Assembly (NCBI GenBank): GCA_005656395.1
Contig: SRSI01000013.1
Span: 1,302,001 to 1,366,000, forward strand
Length of the DNA stretch: 64,000 nt
From: Strongyloides papillosus
Taxonomy: Eukaryota; Nematoda; Chromadorea; Rhabditida; Strongyloididae
Reading direction: 5' to 3'
Both the position numbers and the translations under genes were made by a program. The stretch's first letter is position 1, and each line of letters starts with the position of its first letter. Of this stretch, positions 50,430 to 63,600 are shown in pieces. The notes beneath the pieces were generated by a model. It made no database searches and was not told where the DNA came from. It saw nothing but the letters and a program-made list of their open reading frames with translations.

Positions 50430-53259
50430 TCATTATTTATTTAATCAAATGCAAATATAAAAAAACAATAATATTTTAGTTTGTTTAAATTTCATTATTA
50501 TTATTATTTTTGTAATATTTAAAAAAAGACGTAATAAATATTATCAATAAGAGTCTTACACTTTTATGATAAAAGATTAAATTGTTATCAGTTTATTTTT
50601 TAATCAAGATAAAATTATGAAATCAAAAAAGATTTTTACGTATATTTAAACAAATACTTTTAAGCCATTGTTTTTTTATGCTATAAATTACTATTTTATA
50701 ATATATAACTCTGGGTGTTCCGACTTCAAATAAATATTTTAATTTGTGTTTAAATATTTTTAATTCTTATTCGATTGTAACGTATTAAATATGATTTGAA
50801 ACTCCATTATATGTAGGAACGGATACAAGAAATTGCTTTTAAAAAAATTAATTTTTTTTTAGTCATTATCTATAAACGTGAAGTGTCCTTTAGTATTACG
50901 AAATCGAAAGTTTGATATTTTGTAAATGCTAACATTTTTAACGAATGTAAAACTTTTATTGAATTCGCAAAAATTTAATTTATAAGAATTATTCAATGTA
51001 GTTAAAATGATATAACAATTACAATGTTTATAATTTCTAAAATTTTGCTTCAAACCATCACTGTATAACTTTTTAGATAAGATCTGGGAAATTTCTTGGT
51101 ATCAGTAATACATTACTTTTATCTATCTAATCATAAAGAACAATTAATTTTTTGTATTCAATTCCATTCACTTAAAAAGAGTTCATTTTGATTTTCAATT
51201 TATAGTAATTTAAGGTTTATTAAGTTGAAAAAAGTTGTAAAATTAAAATAAGGATAAATACATGGAACATCTTTTTCGATAAAAAAAAATTCATTTACTA
51301 CCTCTAATTAAGAGATAGAATTAAAAATAAAATAATAGGGGTAGAAGATTTATTATTTAAAACAAATAAAGGAGTTTATTTTAAAACTACAACAATTATA
51401 TGATTTAAAAATATTCAAATGAAACATTACCTATCAAAATCAAAAATCTATAAGTTGATTTAAAATAGATAAGGAAATCGTTAACATTAACATTTTTAAA
51501 ACAAATTTTTTAATTTAACTCTTTTTAAACATACCTACTACCGTGATATTATTTAAAATATATAAGTATAACATAAATATAAAATATTTTACCTTCTTTC
51601 AACAACTATTATTTTTTTTATTTTATTCCTTAAAACAAACTTTCTTATTATTAATTTTTCTTATCGTCATTTGTAAATATATTTAACTTATTAATATTAT
51701 TGCGAAAAGAATGTGTAAAAAACTGTAGTTACATTTTTAAAATTAATTTTAGTTAATAAAATATCTAGTTATGTAGAAGAGGTGACAAAAAAATTGTCTT
51801 TTACAAAAGTTTGATACTAATTATATTTATATATGCCTTCTTTATATATATCGAGTATATAGGATTTGATTTAAAACTAAATAAAAATCACTTGTTTCAG
51901 AGTTTTTTTATGGTTATATAAATAGAAGTGGATTAGTGATATTTTGTAAATAATTGAATAAATACATATTTTTTTATCATAAAACTCTGTTTATATTTAA
52001 GCGACATACCACATAACCTATTAATCATATATTTCAGAACAGTTAAATATTTGACAAATTGTTCATATAAAATCGTAATTAAGTTTTTTAGTAAATTCCA
52101 AAACTGATATAGTCTTGTTTAGCAAGGTTTAATTTACAACTGACAATGTTTTTTGATTTTATAGTAAATTTTGTTTTGACAAACAACTTATAAGATAATT
52201 TTTGTTATATAACATGAAGTTTGGTAAATTCCTTTAATCACACAAATAAAACTTTTATATTTATTATCTAAGTAACCAAAAATGGTTTTTTTTTTCTTTT
52301 TACCTCAAAATAAAATAAATTTATTGTATATTTTGTATTTATGTTATATTTTGAAAAGTATTATGATAATTCTCCCTTATCCCTATCTCTATAATCATCT
52401 AGAAAACCAGTAAAAAGATATATATTGTATTATTGATAGGTAGAAAAAAGTAATAAATAATTCATACATATCTCTATATTTTATTAAACATTTTTACCAC
52501 TTCTCTTTTCTGGGGCAATGACAATAAAAAAAATACAAAACAATATATAATAACAAAGAGGTAAAATTTTGATAAATGTCCTTTAACATATGATATAAAC
52601 TAGTATGTGTAACCCCTATTGTAAAAGATATTTTACTCAATCATTACGTAACTCTTTAAAAATATTATAGACTCTTATTTTTAAGTGTTATTTAATAAAA
52701 TAGTATTATTTTTGCTTATTGTGATAGTATTCACCAGTATCTTTGCGCTGTCACAATTTTAAGATTTTTTTCCCACCATTCTATATAATTGAGACGAAAA
52801 AGTTACCTTCATTTTATATTTTAATCTCCATAAAAATCTATAATCTTAAAAGAATTAACACTTGTGTACTTTTTTTGCCATTATAAAATTAATGTACTAA
52901 AATTTATTATGTAATTATTTTTTTAATAATTCGAAACAATTTATCATTTCATAAATCATATTAATCATTAGTTTTCGTTGTTATTACAAAATATTAATAA
53001 AATAAAATTGTTCAAGGATAGGATTTTTTTCACCCTATATTAAGAATACACCTCCATATATTTTCAATACTACAATTTTTATTATTTTTAAAGATGACTT
53101 ACACTTTTTGAAACGAAGTTATTTTCGAATAAAATTTTATAAAATTACAATGTTTAACTAATTTTGTGTAAATGGTATTTTTATTTTTCATAAAAAGTGT
53201 TTTGCGTTGGTGTTACTAAAAATATAATGGTTCGTTTTAGTATATTTTTCTTTTGAATT

Positions 53260-53450
53260 TTTAGAATAAACAATTTTAATTTTTATTGTTTCTTTTGTTT
53301 AAGGAAATTTTTTTGAAATATACGAAAAGTTAACTGTTAACGAAAATATTTGCTAATCTTTATTATTTTTAAGTGATCCATTGATAAGTTTTTTTGAAAT
53401 ATAATACAGTTAAAATATTTAACTTTGTGTTTTGTGCATATAAGCAACCC
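53260..53450 (+). pseudogene. Decayed tandem copy of the acid phosphatase promoter and start
   Basis: Bases 53335-53390 and 54021-54076 are near identical (two mismatches over 56 bp, constant offset 686). Weaker similarity extends upstream (TTTTTAGAA(T/C)(A/G)AACAATT) and downstream into the coding start: the downstream copy has TACTATGGTTAAGTATTT, the upstream copy has ATACAGTTAAAATATTT, with the start codon lost and the frame disrupted. The rest of the gene is not recognisable after about 53450. A local duplication followed by decay is the simplest explanation. Confidence 0.6.
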
Positions 53451-53500
53451 TATTATTTGCATGTTAACAATAAGAAACAAATATATTATTATTTTGTTAG

Positions 53501-53581
53501 TAACAATGCAAAATTATATTTCAATTGAATAAGAATGATTAAAAAAATGCTTCATCTTATTAATAATTTTTTGCATTGTTA
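53501..53581. mobile_element. Short palindromic, MITE-like element or stem-loop
   Basis: TAACAATGCAAAATTAT at the left end is mirrored by ATAATTTTTTGCATTGTTA at the right end (only two extra T), and an inner pair AATAAGAATGA/TTCATCTTATT extends the stem. Each end carries TA, as the target duplication of Tc1/mariner-type miniature elements would. With one copy in view, it cannot be told from a folded RNA gene or chance palindrome. Confidence 0.35.
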
Positions 53582-53743
53582 AAATTACAACAATTCATTT
53601 TTTAATAAAAATTAAATATTACATTACTTGTAATAATAATAAAAATAGATTTTGATTCAAGATCGTCAATTCTTACGCTTTTTACAACTTTATATATATA
53701 TTTTAATTAAAAACTACTTTAACGTTGTAAAAGAACTTCTAAT

Positions 53744-53863
53744 ATGAATTCCTTCGATTATTTGATCATTTTATTAATATTAATTATACAATCAAATATA
53801 ATATGTTATTTTAAATTAAATATTTATGCATATCAAAAAGGCAATTTTGTTGAAGCAAACTAA
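53744..53863 (+). CDS. Small frame with signal-peptide-like start
   Basis: A 39-codon frame begins MNSFDYLIILLILIIQSNII, a convincing hydrophobic signal sequence, then 19 mixed residues (CYFKLNIYAYQKGNFVEAN) and a TAA. It lies between the decayed duplicate and the phosphatase gene. The polar tail uses all residue types, unlike random AT-rich frames. It may be a small secreted peptide or the first exon of a lost gene; no downstream exon joins convincingly. Confidence 0.22.
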   Translation: MNSFDYLIILLILIIQSNIICYFKLNIYAYQKGNFVEAN

Positions 53864-54099
53864 ATTTGTAAAATAAATGTTTAATAACAAATTTCTCTTT
53901 TCAATTACCTAATTTAAACCACTTTTTTTCATTTTTAGAACGAACAATTAGAAATTTATTTTAAATTTTATTGTCCCTTTCTTTTTATGAAAAGTTTTTG
54001 ATATATACATTATAATTAAATGTTAACGAAAATATTTACTAATCTTTATTATTTTCAAGTGATCCATTGATAAGTTGTTTTTTTCTATTGATATATACT

Positions 54100-55787
54100 A
54101 TGGTTAAGTATTTTTGCCTTTTGATATGCATCAGTTTGATGTTATCTCTAAATTTTATTGTTAATGAAACATATGGGTTCAGTAGAAGAAATATTGTAAA
54201 GAGAGAGGAAAATATTAATGGTGAACCTAATATTACCCAGTTTTTAAATGATCACGATGATACTATTACATCAACATCATCAAATTTAACAAGTAATGAA
54301 TCAAGTATTGAGGTAGAGACTATGGAACATGATATTGACACGAGTACGGTAATGGTTATTTATGCTCTAAGACATGGAAATAGAAATCCATCAAAGTATT
54401 TTGAGAATAATCCTCTTAAAAGAGGATGGGGTGAGGAAGGACCATTAGAATTAAATAGACGTGGTAAAAATGAAGTATTTAATTTTGGTGTCCGATTAAG
54501 ACATTTTTTGAATGGATTTATTAGAAGGAACTTTAATGGATCTGAGGTTAATTTATATACGAGTAGTGCAAATCGGTGCCAAATGACTTTACAGGTATAA
54601 AAAATATAAAAAAAAACAATTAATAAATTTATTTATTATGATAGCTTGTTAGTGCAGCCGTCTTCAGACCAATTGGATATGGTTCATGGAGAGATAATCT
54701 TGATTGGAGTCCAACACCCTATAATATTGTTGACGATCTCTTACGTCCATATGCCAAAAATTGTGATGCAATAAAAGCTGCTTGGGAACCAATAGAAAAG
54801 GAAGTTATTCCAGAAATACAAGAACAAGTTAAATCAAACCAAGATATAATAAAGTTCTTTGAAAGAGAAGGTGGAATTTTTAAATTTGATAGCACAAGAC
54901 CATATAATGAATTAGCTAATGTAGCTGATAATTTTCATAATTACCAAATTTATCGTAAACCATTTCCAGATTTTGTTACTAATGTTAATTTTTCAAATTA
55001 TAATCAAACTAACTTAGTTGAGAAAGTTTTAACATTTATTGAGGGGCCACAAATTGCCTGTGCAAATGATAAAAAATGCGGGTATCTTATGGGAGGTAAT
55101 TGGTTAAGTCATATTAAGAATGAATTATTGAAAAAGGCTAATAAAACAAATAATTATCCAGTTAAAATGATTGGATATTCCTCTGTAAGTTCATAGATAT
55201 TTTATATAATTTTTACTATAATTGTAATTGATATAATTTAACAATATAATTTCTGTTACATAGATACGTTAATTAATAAATTTTTAATTCTCCTTTTATA
55301 GCATACCGAGATATTATTATCTACAATGAAGTTAATGGGTATTGACCAGAATGAAGTAAGGACTGGATGTGGTTTTATTATTCAATTAAGAGAGAAACCA
55401 TTTTGGTCATTAAAAATATTAAAACACAATACAATTTACCAAAATAGTAAGTTAACTGGACATTCTATAACTATAGCTAATTATTCAAAACCTCTTAAAA
55501 AGATAAGTATGAATAATGGATGGATAGATTTAAAAAATTTTACAAATTTCATTCAAAATAATACTATTGATGATTGGGAAGAAATATGTCCAATGTGTAC
55601 TAGCAAAGTGAAAGATATTATGCCTCCAAAGATAAGTGACAGCAAAATTTCCGGTGACTCGTTTAATCCAAAATATGATCGTTTAAATACAACTGATAAT
55701 AATTCAAGTGTAAAAATTTATTCACTTTACAATGTTTTTCTTTTAATTTCCTTTACTATAATTAGTGTAATTTGTAAAATCTTATAA
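54100..55787 (+). CDS. Secreted/membrane histidine acid phosphatase
   Basis: Predicted 506-residue member of the branch-2 histidine phosphatase family, which nematodes expand for intestinal and secreted enzymes. Exons 54100-54594, 54645-55184 and 55302-55787 (introns 50 and 117 nt, both phase 0). The ATG at 54100 starts a signal peptide (about 1-26); a 60-residue Ser/Thr/Asn-rich spacer follows, then the phosphate pocket RHGNRNP (91-97) with nucleophile His92. LYTSSANRCQMTL supplies the second conserved Arg. The C-terminal catalytic pair normally reading HD is here HTE (346-348), so the usual proton-donor Asp is Thr with Glu one residue later, recalling the HAE of inositol polyphosphate phosphatases. 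Many N-glycosylation sites are seen, and the last 20 residues are hydrophobic, suggesting a membrane anchor or GPI signal. A partial decayed duplicate lies upstream. Confidence 0.9.
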
Positions 55788-56337
55788 TTGCAAATAATCC
55801 TCAATCTGTGATAGATATATTTTTATGTATACATATTTAAAATTATATATTATATATAATAAAATAAAGATAAAGTTAAAAAAAGTTTTTATTTTAAATT
55901 TTAAACAAAAATTACCAAATGATAAATATAATAATACCATTACTTAAGTATACAAAAAAAGAAGTTTTACAGTCAATTCTACGAGAAATGACTAGATATA
56001 TGTATAGAAAATGAACATCTTAAAGAATTATTGTAAATGTTAAAAACATTTTTAATACTCCTTTAATATTTTGATACACGAGAGATAAAATCGCTCCGGA
56101 TGTTGTAAAGCAGACAAAATTCCTTTTGAAAATTTACATATATTTTTAAAAAATATTGTAAATAAGTAACATACAAAAACAAAAATAACACACACACGAA
56201 CATATTAACGGTTAGTGAAGCGAAATAAGATTTCAAAGAAAAAAATGGTATATAAATACTAGATTAAATATTAAAAATAAAACAAAATTAAATAATTGTC
56301 TTCTTTCATTCTCTTTTTTGCGGCACATACCGTTTTT
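55788..56337. other. Convergent 3' intergenic gap
   Basis: 550 bp between the ends of the phosphatase and dystroglycan genes. An AATAAAATAAA run near 55858 could serve as poly(A) signal for the plus-strand gene. Nothing else can be supported. Confidence 0.5.
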
Positions 56338-58319
56338 TTAAGGAGCAATATATGGTGGAGGTTGTCTTTGACTAGTTATTGCTGTTACGTTACTTTGTTG
56401 TCCACTTTTTGATGCACTACTCGTTCCCGTCATCATTGAACTTTCTCTTGCACCACCTGTATTACCTAAAGGTGCTCTATATAAGGGATTGTCATGAAGT
56501 GTCACATTCAATGGAGCTCTTTCTTCTTTTATTAACATTGGTGTATTGACACTGACATCTGTATCATCATTTGAAACCTCCTCAGGGAAAACAACTGGAA
56601 GACCCTTTGAGATAAAATCTGTTGATTTTTTTTCATCTTTTGATTTAATTTTAACCATTACATAAATAGCCATCAAACATGCGGTGAATATAAAAAGAGC
56701 AACTATTGCTATTAAGAACGGTATAAAGAACCCTGATGAGATAAAATTTTTATCATCCTCTTTTGTAACAGTTACATCGGCATTGTTACCACCAGTAATA
56801 TTGTTTGGAGATTTACGAGCACATGTGCTAAGGAGATTAAGTGAAACATCACGAACATGGTACGATGAACCAACAGCTTTAATAAATCTAGTGAGTGGTC
56901 TTTTACCATTTGGAGTGACCATTGTATGTAATATATTTTCTATTTTCTTGTGATGACAAATAACATCATTAAGTGTTGTGTTGGACAATGAAACAATACT
57001 TTGTGCTCCCTTAGGAGTAATATTATTTATCATAATGTGGTTATCCTTTTTATCTCCTATAGCACGAGAAATCTTTTTGACAAATCCAATAAGGACATCA
57101 GGAGTCTCAAGTAATCTGTCAACACTTTTGTCTAATGTTAATAAATATTCATGGGTATAACTTCCTGGAGAATGAACATTAATTGAGAATGGTACTGCTG
57201 CTGACTGTATAATAAATAAATTATAATTAATCATAATATTTTTATATTATTACTCACCTGCCCAAGTTTATCTTTAGCTATTATTCTAAAGTTATATAAT
57301 CCTTCAATGATTGGAACTCCGATAAGGAGGAGAGATTTATTATGAACGGTCATAAAATTATCTGGATTTCTATCAATTTCATCACTACTATCAGATTTTT
57401 TAAAATCAGCCAAATCAACATATAAGGATAAATTGGTTGTATCACCATCTTCAGCATCAATAAATAAATCTTTTGGTAAATGTATTTCACATATAATTCC
57501 CCTATAAAAAAATAAATAATATTAAAATATAATTATATAATAAAAGATAATATACCTTTTGCATTCATATGATTGTAAAGATTGAACCTTAACAGGTGGA
57601 TTGTCAACTTTACGAGTTGTCCTGATTGAAGATACGGTCGTTATCTCAACTTCACTATTTTTATTATTCTCATCGAAATACATAAAACCTCTCATAAGAG
57701 CAGCTTTAGAATAGATATCGTCAATTTCAGCCATCACATCCATTACTTCACTAACATCTCTATCGTTACAGGCGAGTTTCATTGTAATAATTGGTTCGTC
57801 AAGCGGAAAATCAGTATCTCCAGTATCAGGAACCATTGATCGGGCAGCATTTAATTCATTCATATTTCTAAATAACCTAATATTCGAAACTTGTCCTTTA
57901 CCAATAGCATTTAATGTCTTTATCGCTTCACTACGTTTCTTTAAATTATCTTTGCTATTAATATCTGGAAGGATATCAAGCCATAATTGCTCCAATTCAT
58001 GATCTCCGCAAGTATTTTTTTCTTTTGATACATTTATTTTAAGATTATGATTGATACCAGTATTGATGTCTGTTAAGGTAATGTAATGACTACCGATATC
58101 TTCTGTCTGAGGGAGGATAATTAAATTATTTTCGTATAATCCAATAAATCTAGTGATATGATCATTTTTAGGATTTGTTAAATCTAAATGAAGTTTGTGT
58201 CCTTCAATATTTATATCAGCAACCTGTCCAACACTAAGATTTAAGACATGTGGAATTCTTATTGATAATCCTATTATAGGATAGAGTATCAAAATAAAAG
58301 TTAATAGTAATTTTACCAT
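56338..58319 (-). CDS. dgn-1: Dystroglycan
   Basis: Predicted 624-residue single-pass receptor linking extracellular matrix (laminin) to the cytoskeleton. Exons in phase: 58319-57556, 57501-57258 and 57204-56338 (introns 54 and 53 nt). Order: signal peptide (about 1-19), first dystroglycan-type cadherin-like domain (to about 100), a globular middle domain, second cadherin-like domain (about 250-350, with LSLYVDLADF and GLYNFRIIAKDKLGQ), a SEA-like juxtamembrane region, one membrane helix (about 504-528), and a cytoplasmic tail with LPVVFPEEV and LIKEERAPL, blocks that match vertebrate beta-dystroglycan, ending in RQPPPYIAP. The terminal PPPY is the WW/EF-hand docking site for dystrophin. No long Ser/Thr/Pro mucin tract is present between the two cadherin-like domains, as in nematode DGN-1. 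Of the C. elegans paralogues, DGN-1 fits best because the whole architecture is kept; the paralogue choice is inference. Confidence 0.9.
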
Positions 58320-59138
58320 TATTTCAATAGGTAATTAAAATAATTTAATTAGTTAAATAAAGAAGTTTTAAGATATTTCTACAAAAAAGTTATAAAATCA
58401 TTTCATTTTTTGTCATTGGAAATTGATCAAAAAAATCAAGAAGAAATTAATTAAACAGGTATGAATGAAGGTATGAATATACAATATATAATTTTCACAA
58501 TAATATAAGTTTAATGGTATTTTGTGGATTGAATAATAAAATGTTTTATATAATCGGCACACAACATGACATGACTAATAAAATGAAAAAGTGGTAAATG
58601 TACTTTTGGTTGTTGGAATAGATTAAAGTATACATTGAATTAATATTATAATTCTTATAAAATAGAAAATGTTTTGATTAAGGAAAGATAAAGTGAAAGC
58701 CTTTTGTAAACATTGAGCTACGTTTTTGTTTTTATAAGAAGTGCCGTATACATTTAGTAGGATGTATTTATAATTTAAGGAGTAGTAATGTATTAAAAGA
58801 AAATGATATGAAATAAGCATCATAAAAAGAGATTGCCTTTGATAAAAGAGATGAATTGAAATATTTTAGATTAATTAAGGATGTGTTAAAATTACAATTA
58901 AACAAAATTTTTATGTAATTAAAAAGATCTCTCTCTCTTAAACATATATATAAATGTGTATGAAATATAATGTCATAAAAGCTTTTTCAGGACAAAGAAT
59001 AATTAAATATATAAAATGAACCACACCCAATCCAATATATAAATATAATAACTGTAAGGGAATGTAATAATATATGACACCTTAATTAAAATGATTGGCC
59101 CAAAAATTGACAAGTATAAATAGAGAGAGAGGTGAAAG

Positions 59139-59157
59139 GTAAACCTGTAAGGTTTAC
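59139..59157. promoter_or_regulatory. Palindromic forkhead-like site
   Basis: GTAAACC and GGTTTAC form a perfect inverted pair separated by 5 bp. GTAAAC is the core recognised by forkhead factors (PHA-4 and DAF-16 types). It lies about 0.8 kb upstream of the dystroglycan start. Binding is inferred from the motif only. Confidence 0.3.
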
Positions 59158-60584
59158 AAAAAATGTTGTTGAGGGGTATATTGCATAAGTAAGCTAACAA
59201 TTCACCATCAGACAAGTGTGTTTGATTGTAATGAAATTATGAAATTGAAAGGAATAACTACTTTTAATATGACAAAAGGAAACCACTGTATATCCTATAA
59301 AGTGTATGAGAAAGTACTCCATAAATAGAGTTATCAAAATAATTCCTTTTTACATTCATTCTCAAATAGGATTAAAGGATCAAGTACGTTTGGAGTATCT
59401 ATCATAACTTAAATAACACTATTAATTACAGGAAATATTTTTAATCATACTTTGCAATTTGTGTTTAATATTGAATAATAATAGTTGAAATATTTCAATA
59501 GGTATAGGTATGTTGTTTAATTATTATAAAGTTAATAGATATAATTATGGATAAATATATGTATAAATAACATTATTAGGTAACTAAATTTGATCATGTA
59601 TGAAGAGTTAAACTAAGATATTATAAATAAACACTAGCATAATATTTTTATATTGTTTTAAAGAATTAACCACAATATAATATCTAAATTGCAAGAACAT
59701 CTGTCTATGTAACTGCGCAATTTTTTAGGGATACAGTTTTTCTACATTATCTTCATATTTGGCATTAACTATAAATATGTAAATATTTAAACATAAAGAA
59801 GAAGGAGTTTTAAAGGAATCGTTAATTGCGTAAGAAGGAAAAATGAAAAAAAGAGAGAAGAAAATGTTTTGGATGATTACGTTATTTATATAATGATTAT
59901 AATGCAATTTGCAGAAACTTTCTATAACAAAACTTTGGATGGAGAAGTATGATCATTAAAAGGGCTATCAAATTTAAATTACTCTGAGAAAAATGAATCA
60001 TAGATGGTATGAAATAAAATGACTTAATTATCTAAAAGTTAAATATATTTATATCTAAATTATCATATATGGAGAAATGAAATTAAGTTCTAATCTCAAA
60101 ACAATAAAAATGATCCTATGAAGCAGGTGTAATTTGTTCTTCATATGTTTTTATATTACTCAATCAGTGACATATTATAAATAGATATATATACATATTC
60201 ATAAAAACATAAACCTATTGTATAATAATAAATATCTCCTACATCTGATATTCTTTTTACCATTTGCCAATAATCATAAATTGTATGGTCAAGCTTAACA
60301 ACAACAATTGTCTTGGAACCTTGAAAAAGAATAAAAATATATGGTATGGTACAATAAAAGTGTGATAATTATATGATTGAAAAGGTATATAAATATCATG
60401 TTAGAGGAACATAAATGAATAGGATATTATTAAAACAAAAGATCACTTTTGAGGTATGGTATTACGAAAAACTTTTTGATATGTATAAAGAGCATTGTAG
60501 TAATTGATGAAACATTATTACCATAAATACAATTACTATACTTATGAGTTAAAGAAAAGAAGGACATGTATTATTACAAGTTAC

Positions 60585-60606
60585 ATATATATATATATAT
60601 ATATAT
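60585..60606. repeat. (AT)n microsatellite
   Basis: About eleven AT units in a row; a second shorter run lies near 60687-60701. Simple sequence. Confidence 0.75.
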
Positions 60607-63600
60607 TTTTACATAAAACAACTGCCATTTTTTGTTATTGTATACATATCCTTAGATAACTAGTTAAAAATAATTGTAACAATAATATATATATATATAT
60701 GATATAACAACTTTTAACACATCATTAATAATTACTAATTTTTTTGATTTATAATTATTATTAGATAGTGTTTTAAGGGATAGTGATAAAAAGGAAAGAA
60801 CATCTTAAATTTTCATTTATAATCAAATTATTTACATGTTAAATAACACAAAAGTAATAATATATAATAGGTTTTTGGTGTGAGAAAATCAAAATATATA
60901 AAGATGGTAGATAAAAATTTTATGGGTTGATGATTGCTTTATGAGATTTTAATATTTAAGCATTCTACCAAATATAGAAATAGTCATTTATATATAAATT
61001 GAAGCCACAAACATTCAACAAGTTAACTCAACCTTCCATTGTTTCAATTAGAATGACACATACATTAAAACATTAATTTAAAAAGAACAATAGAATTTTT
61101 GATTGCATTTTTAATATTTGACAGATCACGGGGAGTGAAAGATAAAATAGATAAAAAAAGAAAAGCTAAATATGATAATTGACATTTTAGCAACTGATCT
61201 CATTAAGATTACAGTTGTTTAAATGAGAGGTGCCGACTTACATATTCATCTAATGACATGTATAGTAACAATATATTGTCTTAAAAAGTAAACCGAACAA
61301 TAGGAAAACAATAATTGAGAGGATATAAAAAAGATGTTTAAGGAAGAAGATATTTAAAGTAAAGTTGACTGAGTACCGCCACCTGTTTAATATTTAATAT
61401 CTCCTTATGCTTTACTAGAGTGATTAGACAAAAATAGAGATGCGCTCCTTATTGTACTTTTTAGTATTATTTTTTACTATTCCATGTGTCACTTTCATTC
61501 CCCCTTTTTTCATCATCGCTATCATTTTCCATAGATGAATATAAAGAATGACAGCTATTAAAATCACAAAATAATAAAATTCTTTATTATGATATATCCT
61601 CTCCTTTTTCATTTTTAAAAATATGTTTAATATTTTACAACATTATAACGGCTTCTTTATAATATGACATCTGGTATATTTATATATGTAAAAAGAATAA
61701 TGGTATAAATACATGAAAGTTTAATAAAAATAAGGAATAAAATATATATAAAATGAATAAAAAGAATAGATCTTTTTATAGTGATGATTTTTGTAAAATA
61801 GAAACCACCAAATGAGTTATGTATAAAATATTTTGTGTACAATTTATTTTTTGTTATAATGACGTGACTCTCTTCTAACTTTTGATTATTCATGAATGTT
61901 GCTGAAATAGTATAAATTTGTTGAGAAGCTCCCGACTTTTAAGAACCAATAAAATGAAATATCATGTATATATGACTAGACGAATTTGTAAAAAAAGAGT
62001 AAAATGTGGTACTTTTTTTTAGTAAATATAAAAGTTTGTTGTATGAAGGAATTTTAATAACAGTAATATATTATAAATTTATACTAAAAATGATTTTTAT
62101 TGTTATGACCAATAAGGTAAAAATAAGTAGAAAAAAGAAGGAGGAGGAAGAAGGAGAAGAAAATTCATGAGAATGTATCTATTTTTCGCGGTTATTTTTA
62201 AAAAAGAAAAATAAAGAAGAGAATTTAATTGTCAAAAGTGGTAAACTAAAAATTTGCAGTATGTAGATGATGATATGAGGAAAGAGATGATAGTATGTGG
62301 TTAAATAATAGTACATGCCAATCATAATTTTTCAACAAAAAAAATTTTATTTGTTGGAGAAATAAAGATAACGGAATTGATTTTTATAGGTGATGGAAAT
62401 AAAAGATATTGCGCAAAAAAGATATCACAATCAGGTAAATAGTGATAGCAATATAAAATAATGAAAATGTTAACAATAGTTTTTAAATATTTAAAAATGA
62501 AAAAAAAGTAAATTACATGTAATAGATAGATAATGTAAAAAGAATTATATGTAAAATATGTATTTTATTTTCGAAGGTAAGAGAATGGTGTATTAAAAAT
62601 TAATTAATTAACTAGGAAAAATGGCATTATTTATGGAGAGTAGTTTTATTAATAAGAATTGATAAGAAAAAATAATAAAAAAGGTCATTTCTTAATTTTA
62701 GCAATACAAATTTTCAATAATCAAGCCTATTAGTAACTAGTATTAATTTATCGTAAAGATAGAATGATGAAAAGAAAATAATTGTTTCTTCTCTATTTTC
62801 TTCTCCTTATTTTGACATGAGAATTACAAAATTATCCATACAATAACTGTAAAAAGATTGAAAGATAATTAATAATATAAAGCGATTAATGCTAATTATT
62901 AAAACTAAATCAATTTATTTTTTAATTAAGTATCAAAAGTCAAGAAGTGAATGAATTATGCTAATGATTTTGTTTGATTGAAAAGATAGATTAAATGAGT
63001 CAATTATATGTAACAAAATTGAAGAAATAATTTTTTTGTACAAGTTATTATACAATAATTTTAATGATATGAAAATTTTTTTATGTATCATTATTTTAAC
63101 TACATTAAGTAGGAAGGAGAAAAAATATTTATTAATTTGTTTTATGTTAATGTATAATAAATTAAAAATAATATATGCATAATATAATATTATTTTAGGG
63201 TTGAGCTATAAAATTTAAATAAAAATTTAATGATAATTTCAATGAATGTAGAATAGATATATAATATAATTAAATTGAATAGAAAATCGAAGGGATTTTA
63301 TTTTTGTTAGTTAGAATCAAAAATATTTTTATGAAGTGTATTTTGCCAATATAAAACTTTATGTAAGACTCTGAGATAATCTGATTTTGCTTAGTGATTA
63401 GTAACACTATATATTTTTAGATAAGTGTATCAACTTAGCAGTTACATATTATAAATAGTAATGGTAGGTATGTAAAATGTAGATCTTATAATAATAGAAT
63501 AGTCAATATAAGTGTGATTATTTTGAGTGAAAAGTTTCTTAAAATAAATTTTTGCTTATGTGATAAAAATAATAATATAATTATGAGGAGAGTCAGTATA

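Larger units (their letters stand above)
50430..54099. other. Intergenic region before the acid phosphatase
   Basis: 3.7 kb with no conserved gene. It contains a duplicated, decayed copy of the phosphatase 5' region (about 53260-53450), a palindromic MITE-like element (53501-53581) and a 39-codon signal-peptide-like frame (53744-53863), listed separately. The remainder (50430-53250) shows only AT-rich sequence. Confidence 0.5.

Noticed and set aside
59003..59215. 70-codon minus-strand frame upstream of dystroglycan
   Set aside because: Hydrophobic, Tyr/Ile-rich chance-like composition, no family match; more likely regulatory or neutral DNA.
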